From Adiantum capillus-veneris (taxonomy: Eukaryota; Streptophyta; Polypodiopsida; Polypodiales; Pteridaceae): a DNA stretch of 64,000 nucleotides. A program made the position numbers and the translations under genes. This document shows positions 60,783 through 64,000 of the stretch, one piece after another. The stretch lies in NCBI GenBank assembly GCA_014529385.2, contig CM043968.1, positions 11,243,148 to 11,307,147 on the forward strand, read 5' to 3'. The notes under the pieces are model-generated. The model had not been told where the DNA came from and made no database searches. It worked only from the letters and a program-made list of their open reading frames with translations. Within the stretch, counting starts at the first letter, position 1. Every line of letters begins with the position of its first letter.

Positions 60783-61518
60783 AGGAAGGGGAACAATTCT
60801 CATTAGTGTTATGGCCAACAGGGCTGATGAGAATGCGATTTGCAATTGAGAAAATAGCCACCAATTATTTGAAGGGGTAGTGGCAGAGGTGAAGAAGAGT
60901 GATGCCCTAGCCACTAACCCCGCCCATTCACTGATATCTTTGAGACATACTGTACTATATGCCAACTATTTCATGGGAGTAAAAGGGAGATGCATGGCAA
61001 CACCCTGTATTTTTGCAGATGTGAGGTGTAGCTTAGAGTACTCTCTCCGAAGCTGGATGATGTAAGCCAAAAACACCTCAAGAGGCAGTAGTTGTAGGGA
61101 AGGTATGGCAGCTCTTGACGTTAGCTTGAGCGATACTACTCAAGGAAAGTTTGTAAGGGAGGTCTGTACCGACATAGGAGCTCAGTGGATTAAGCGTCCT
61201 TCAAGGAAACCTCATACTTTACATGTAGTGAGGAAGCTATTGTTCTCATCAGAGCAAGGTAAATGGTGAGATTGTGTGCTTTTTAATGCAATAGTAGCGA
61301 GAATAGTAGCCAATACACTATCTAATCAGTTGCAAATAACCCATGTAGTTGTTAAGATGATGTGTGTCATGCTCAAAATGAAATTCACAGGTACTCCAAG
61401 CAAGTCACCAGACCTCATAAGTCTCTTTGTGTATTCGAATCAGAGGACTACGTATTGCACCATCATTAATATGCAGCTTGGCACCCGGATGTGCTTGATG
61501 CAGCAGTGGGTTTGGTGA
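60781..61518 (+). pseudogene. Decaying ORF, not recognised
   Basis: One frame over about 245 codons has only three internal stops (60847, 61063 and 61264), far fewer than chance, which suggests recently lost coding capacity. It includes VMANRADENAI, SLRHTVLYANYFMGVKGR, REGMAALDVSLSDTTQGKF, VREVCTDIGAQWIKRPSRKP and MCVMLKMKFTGTPSKS. I do not recognise the family. A possible donor site (caaggtaaatg) lies just before the third stop, so part of this could be exon-intron structure. It lies between two PPR relics. Coding status is uncertain. Confidence 0.35.
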
Positions 61519-61688
61519 CTAGCTATTGATGCACCCACCATGAGAGACGGAGCACGAGAGACAGAGACAGAGAGAAGAAGAGGAAGACTTGCATTTGCAA
61601 CGTCAAAGAAACAATCCCAAGAGACCTCATAGATCCGTGTCGAATGAGTCTTGAACTTGCGTGGAGAAATGAAATGTTATATGAAATG

Positions 61689-61689
<1 letters not shown>

Positions 61690-61733
<44 letters not shown>
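61690..61733. repeat. (GA)n microsatellite
   Basis: GA run of about 44 nt, 14 bp before the left arm of the palindromic element. A second GA run begins about 78 bp after its right arm, so the element is framed by microsatellites. Confidence 0.95.
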
Positions 61734-61736
<3 letters not shown>

Positions 61737-61916
61737 GGCGGCCTCCCCTTTAAGTGCCACGGGGTCCCAAAGCATGGGATCAATGGTCCCAATTGAAAGG
61801 CGGGATGGCGATCGATCTGGATCGTTGATCGATTAAAATCTAAACTCAGGATCCCGAGTTTAGATTTCGAAAAACTAATCTCGGAAGGTCAGCCTAATCT
61901 CGGGACGCTTCGCTTT

Positions 61917-61982
61917 CCCAGCCAGGTTTTGAACCTTCGTCATCAGCTTGGGGGGCACACGCCTTGACCAACATGCCCGCGT
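61917..61982 (-). other. tRNA-like segment (tRNA-derived or pseudo-tRNA)
   Basis: Internal promoter-like A box (ttggtcaaggcgt) and B box (ggttcaaaacc) are about 25 nt apart, a little closer than in a normal tRNA. The arms pair poorly, so I do not call a functional tRNA. It is the kind of head found in tRNA-derived SINEs. Confidence 0.45.
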
Positions 61983-62045
61983 GCGCTTCGTTGAAATAGA
62001 TGTGATTTCACATCTATTTGAAGGTAAACTCGGGATCTCGACATT

Positions 62046-62077
62046 AAAACTAAACTCGGGATCCCGAGTTTAGTTTT
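62046..62077. repeat. Perfect 32-nt palindrome centred on GGATCC
   Basis: Sequence aaaactaaactcggga followed by its exact reverse complement. Related imperfect copies are at 61836-61867 and 62094-62126. It would extrude as a cruciform or fold as a hairpin with almost no loop. Confidence 0.95.
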
Positions 62078-62287
62078 TGTGGACCCCACCGTAAAAACTA
62101 AACTCGGGATCTCGAGTTTAGGTTTTACCCGTCGATGGCCGAGATTTGCGCGCGCCTTTGATTTTGCACAAGAGCCATTGATCCCATTCTTTGGGACCCC
62201 GTGGCACTTAAAGGTGAGGAAGGGGGAAAGAAGAAGAAAAGAAGTCTTTCACGACTTAGGAACAATTCCAAGAGATCTCAGAAAGAA

Positions 62288-62290
<3 letters not shown>

Positions 62291-62356
<66 letters not shown>

Positions 62357-62452
62357 ATGGCTGTTGATGCACCCTATCTGATTTCTCAATGACGTATTCA
62401 AGGAATCTAATTTGATTGATGAACTGAAGACCAATCTATCACATGCACATGC

Positions 62453-62509
<57 letters not shown>

Positions 62510-62517
62510 GGGGGGGG
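62291..62517. repeat. (GA)n, (GT)n(GA)n and (G)19 cluster
   Basis: GA run at 62291-62353, then after about 100 bp a (GT)n(GA)n run at about 62454-62498 ending in 19 consecutive G (62499-62517). Open frames through it are dipeptide repeats, not genes. Confidence 0.95.
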
Positions 62518-62679
62518 AGGGGAGGAAGAAGAGGAGGAAGAAAGTCGAGATTAGCAACTTGGCTTAGTTATGCCTGTGTGACATTGGGGTAGTTCGTTTG
62601 TGTGTGGCCATCGAAAACACTGTCACACTAAGTCTTTTTCAAAAGGTTGCCGAGGATATCCAAGTGGTAAAGCCGCATG

Positions 62680-64000
62680 TGTTGCACTAAATGGGATGTC
62701 GTCTCTTGAAATGCAATGATTGCAGGATGGGCAGGGCCAAGGATCTCTGGGCGTTTTTCAGCAGATGCGAAGCGAGGGTGTCTCTCGAGATGCATGTTGT
62801 CTCATGGAGTGCATTGATTGCAGAATATGTCCAATAGGGTTGTTGAACAAAAACATCAGGCTTGCCACTCCCTTGGTGGACATGTATAAATGTGGTGCAC
62901 TTCATAAAGCGCAAAAAGTGCTTGAGGTGCTTCCTATCTAGGATGTCCTCTCTTGAAATGCAAGGATTGCGGGATGGGTAGGGCCAAGAAGCTATGGGCA
63001 GTTTTTAGCGGATGCGAAGCGAGGGTGTCTCTCTAGATGCATGTTGACTCATGGACTGCATTGATTGCAGGATATATCCAACAGGCTCAGGGTCAGGGAG
63101 AGAGTTGTTTACAGTAGATGCAGAGAGAGGGCATCTCTCCAAATGCAATCATGGACAATTGCACCTTGAAGGCATGTGGCATTACACAAGCGTATCGTCG
63201 GGTTATACAAGGACTGCATGAATTGCAGGATATGTCCAATGTGGCTTTTAGCAGTAGCGGATGCGAAGCAAGGGTGTCTCTCCAGATGCAATCACATACG
63301 CTCTTGGATGTTGTTAGTTAATGCAAAGCCAGGGTGTCTTTCCAGATGCATGTTGTCTCATGGAGTGCATTGATTGCAAGATATGTCCAACAGGGTTAGG
63401 GTCAAGAAGAAAAAGAGATCACTTACAATTGCGCCTTGAAGGCATGTGGCATTACACAATCATGTACGCTCTGGGCTGTTTTCAATTGATGCGAAGTGAG
63501 GGTGTCTCTCCAGATGCATGTTGACTCATGGATTGCATTGATTGCAAGATATGTCCAACAGGGTAACAGGTCAGGAAGAAAAAAAGCTATTTTTAGCAGA
63601 TGCAGAGAGAGGGCCCCTCTCCAAATGCAATCACATACAATTGCACCTTGAAGGCATATGGCATTATACAAGCGTGTGGTCAGGTTACACACGGAGTGCA
63701 TGAATTGCAAGATATATCCAAATGTGGTACACTTCATAAAGCACAAAACATGCTTGAGGAGTTGCCTGCTTGAGATGTCGTCTCTTGAAACGCATTGATT
63801 GTGAAATGATTAGGGAAAAGGAGCTTTGAGCATTTTTCAGCGGATGCGAAGTGAGGATGTCTCTCTAGATAGATGCAATCACATACGCTCTGCGTTGTTT
63901 TCAATTGATGCACAGCGAGGGTGTCTCTTCAAATGCATGTTGTCTCATGGAAAAGGAGCTTTGGGCATTTTTCAGCGGATGCGAGGCGAGGATGTCTCTC
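62680..64000 (+). pseudogene. Decayed PPR repeat array, second cluster, runs off the end
   Basis: Same family as the first cluster but more scrambled. A block like gatgcgaagcgagggtgtct recurs near 62764, 63011, 63260, 63320, 63489, 63843, 63908 and 63979. It is usually followed by agatgcatgttg, ctcatgga and a segment with gattgcaagatatgtccaac. In PPR frames these read SEGVSPDA, LMECIDCRICPIG (a shifted NALIAGYVQQ) and YKCGALHKAQKVLE. Blocks are 60-350 bp apart, so short pieces of the repeat have themselves been duplicated. Stops and shifts are everywhere. The gene may continue beyond 64000. Confidence 0.8.

Larger units (their letters stand above)
61747..62214. mobile_element. Inverted-repeat element packed with palindromes and a tRNA-like core
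   Basis: A 468-bp unit bounded by 40-nt inverted repeats (61747-61786 and 62175-62214) that match at 39 of 40 positions. Inside are three related palindromes of 32-33 nt built on ctaaactcgggatcccgag (61836-61867, 62046-62077, 62094-62126); the middle one is perfect. A half-copy lies near 62025, with another palindrome of 26 nt at 61994-62019. The minus strand at about 61917-61982 resembles a tRNA, with A-box-like ttggtcaaggcgt (61971-61959) and B-box-like ggttcaaaacc (61935-61925). It encodes no protein. It could be a fold-back or MITE element that captured a tRNA or SINE piece. No target duplication was identified. Composition is GC-richer than its flanks. Confidence 0.6.

Noticed and set aside
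61917-61982. Functional tRNA gene
   Set aside because: The A-to-B box spacing is short and the arms do not pair as a cloverleaf.
62046-62126. Palindromes as a viral or plasmid replication origin
   Set aside because: No replication protein gene or nicking-site consensus is associated; a fold-back element fits better.
62079-62392. Open frames encoding RERERE or SLSLSL runs (also at 11.1-11.4, 51.1-51.4, 60.3-60.5, 61.5-61.8 kb)
   Set aside because: They are translations of (GA)n/(CT)n microsatellites, equally open on both strands.

Overview
This window looks like nuclear DNA of a seed-free land plant, most likely a fern; that assignment is inference. The evidence is long (GA)n, (GT)n and (C)n simple repeats, thick nested layers of Ty3/gypsy LTR retrotransposons, a Penelope-like element, a Helitron, a split nuclear gene for a chloroplast RNA-binding protein, and two decayed arrays of PPR repeats of the expanded land-plant type. 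Introns and transit-peptide-like sequence rule out a bacterial source. I see no rRNA gene, intact tRNA gene or CRISPR array.

Layout. 1-3.1 kb: no gene seen. 3.4-7.0 kb (+): a decayed multi-exon gene I do not recognise, with a DUF8039-like N-terminus and a coiled-coil C-terminus. 7.8-9.3 kb (+): broken Penelope-like reverse transcriptase. 11.26-14.34 kb (+): broken Helitron Rep-helicase. 15.18-15.61 kb (-): decayed copy of ribosomal protein eS17. 16.7-38.4 kb: a retrotransposon nest. A nearly complete chromovirus, called A here (17220-26196, - strand, TTTAT target duplication), sits inside the pol gene of an older relative, B1 (16683-17219 plus 26197-30855). B1 shares its right-hand LTR with the remains of a tandem copy, B2, which is itself interrupted by an A-type solo LTR. 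Next come an LTR-C fragment, a B-type solo LTR with a TGGAT duplication, and a truncated element C (35536-38403, +).

39018-40136 (+) is the only gene that looks intact: four exons, 280 aa, a transit-peptide-like N-terminus and two RRMs, a chloroplast ribonucleoprotein of the CP28/CP31 type. Then follow about 7.8 kb with little content, a truncated chromovirus D (47.9-50.6 kb, +), a microsatellite-rich tract, a PPR relic (56.8-58.9 kb), a decaying unrecognised ORF (60.8-61.5 kb), a compact palindrome-rich inverted-repeat element with a tRNA-like core (61747-62214), and a second PPR relic running off the end.

The genes do not form a pathway. The window is one housekeeping-type plastid gene among layered mobile elements and pseudogenes. 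The most unusual items are the palindromic element, the unrecognised decayed gene at 3.4-7.0 kb, the plant Penelope-like relic, and the arginine/serine-rich insert in the gypsy Gag proteins.
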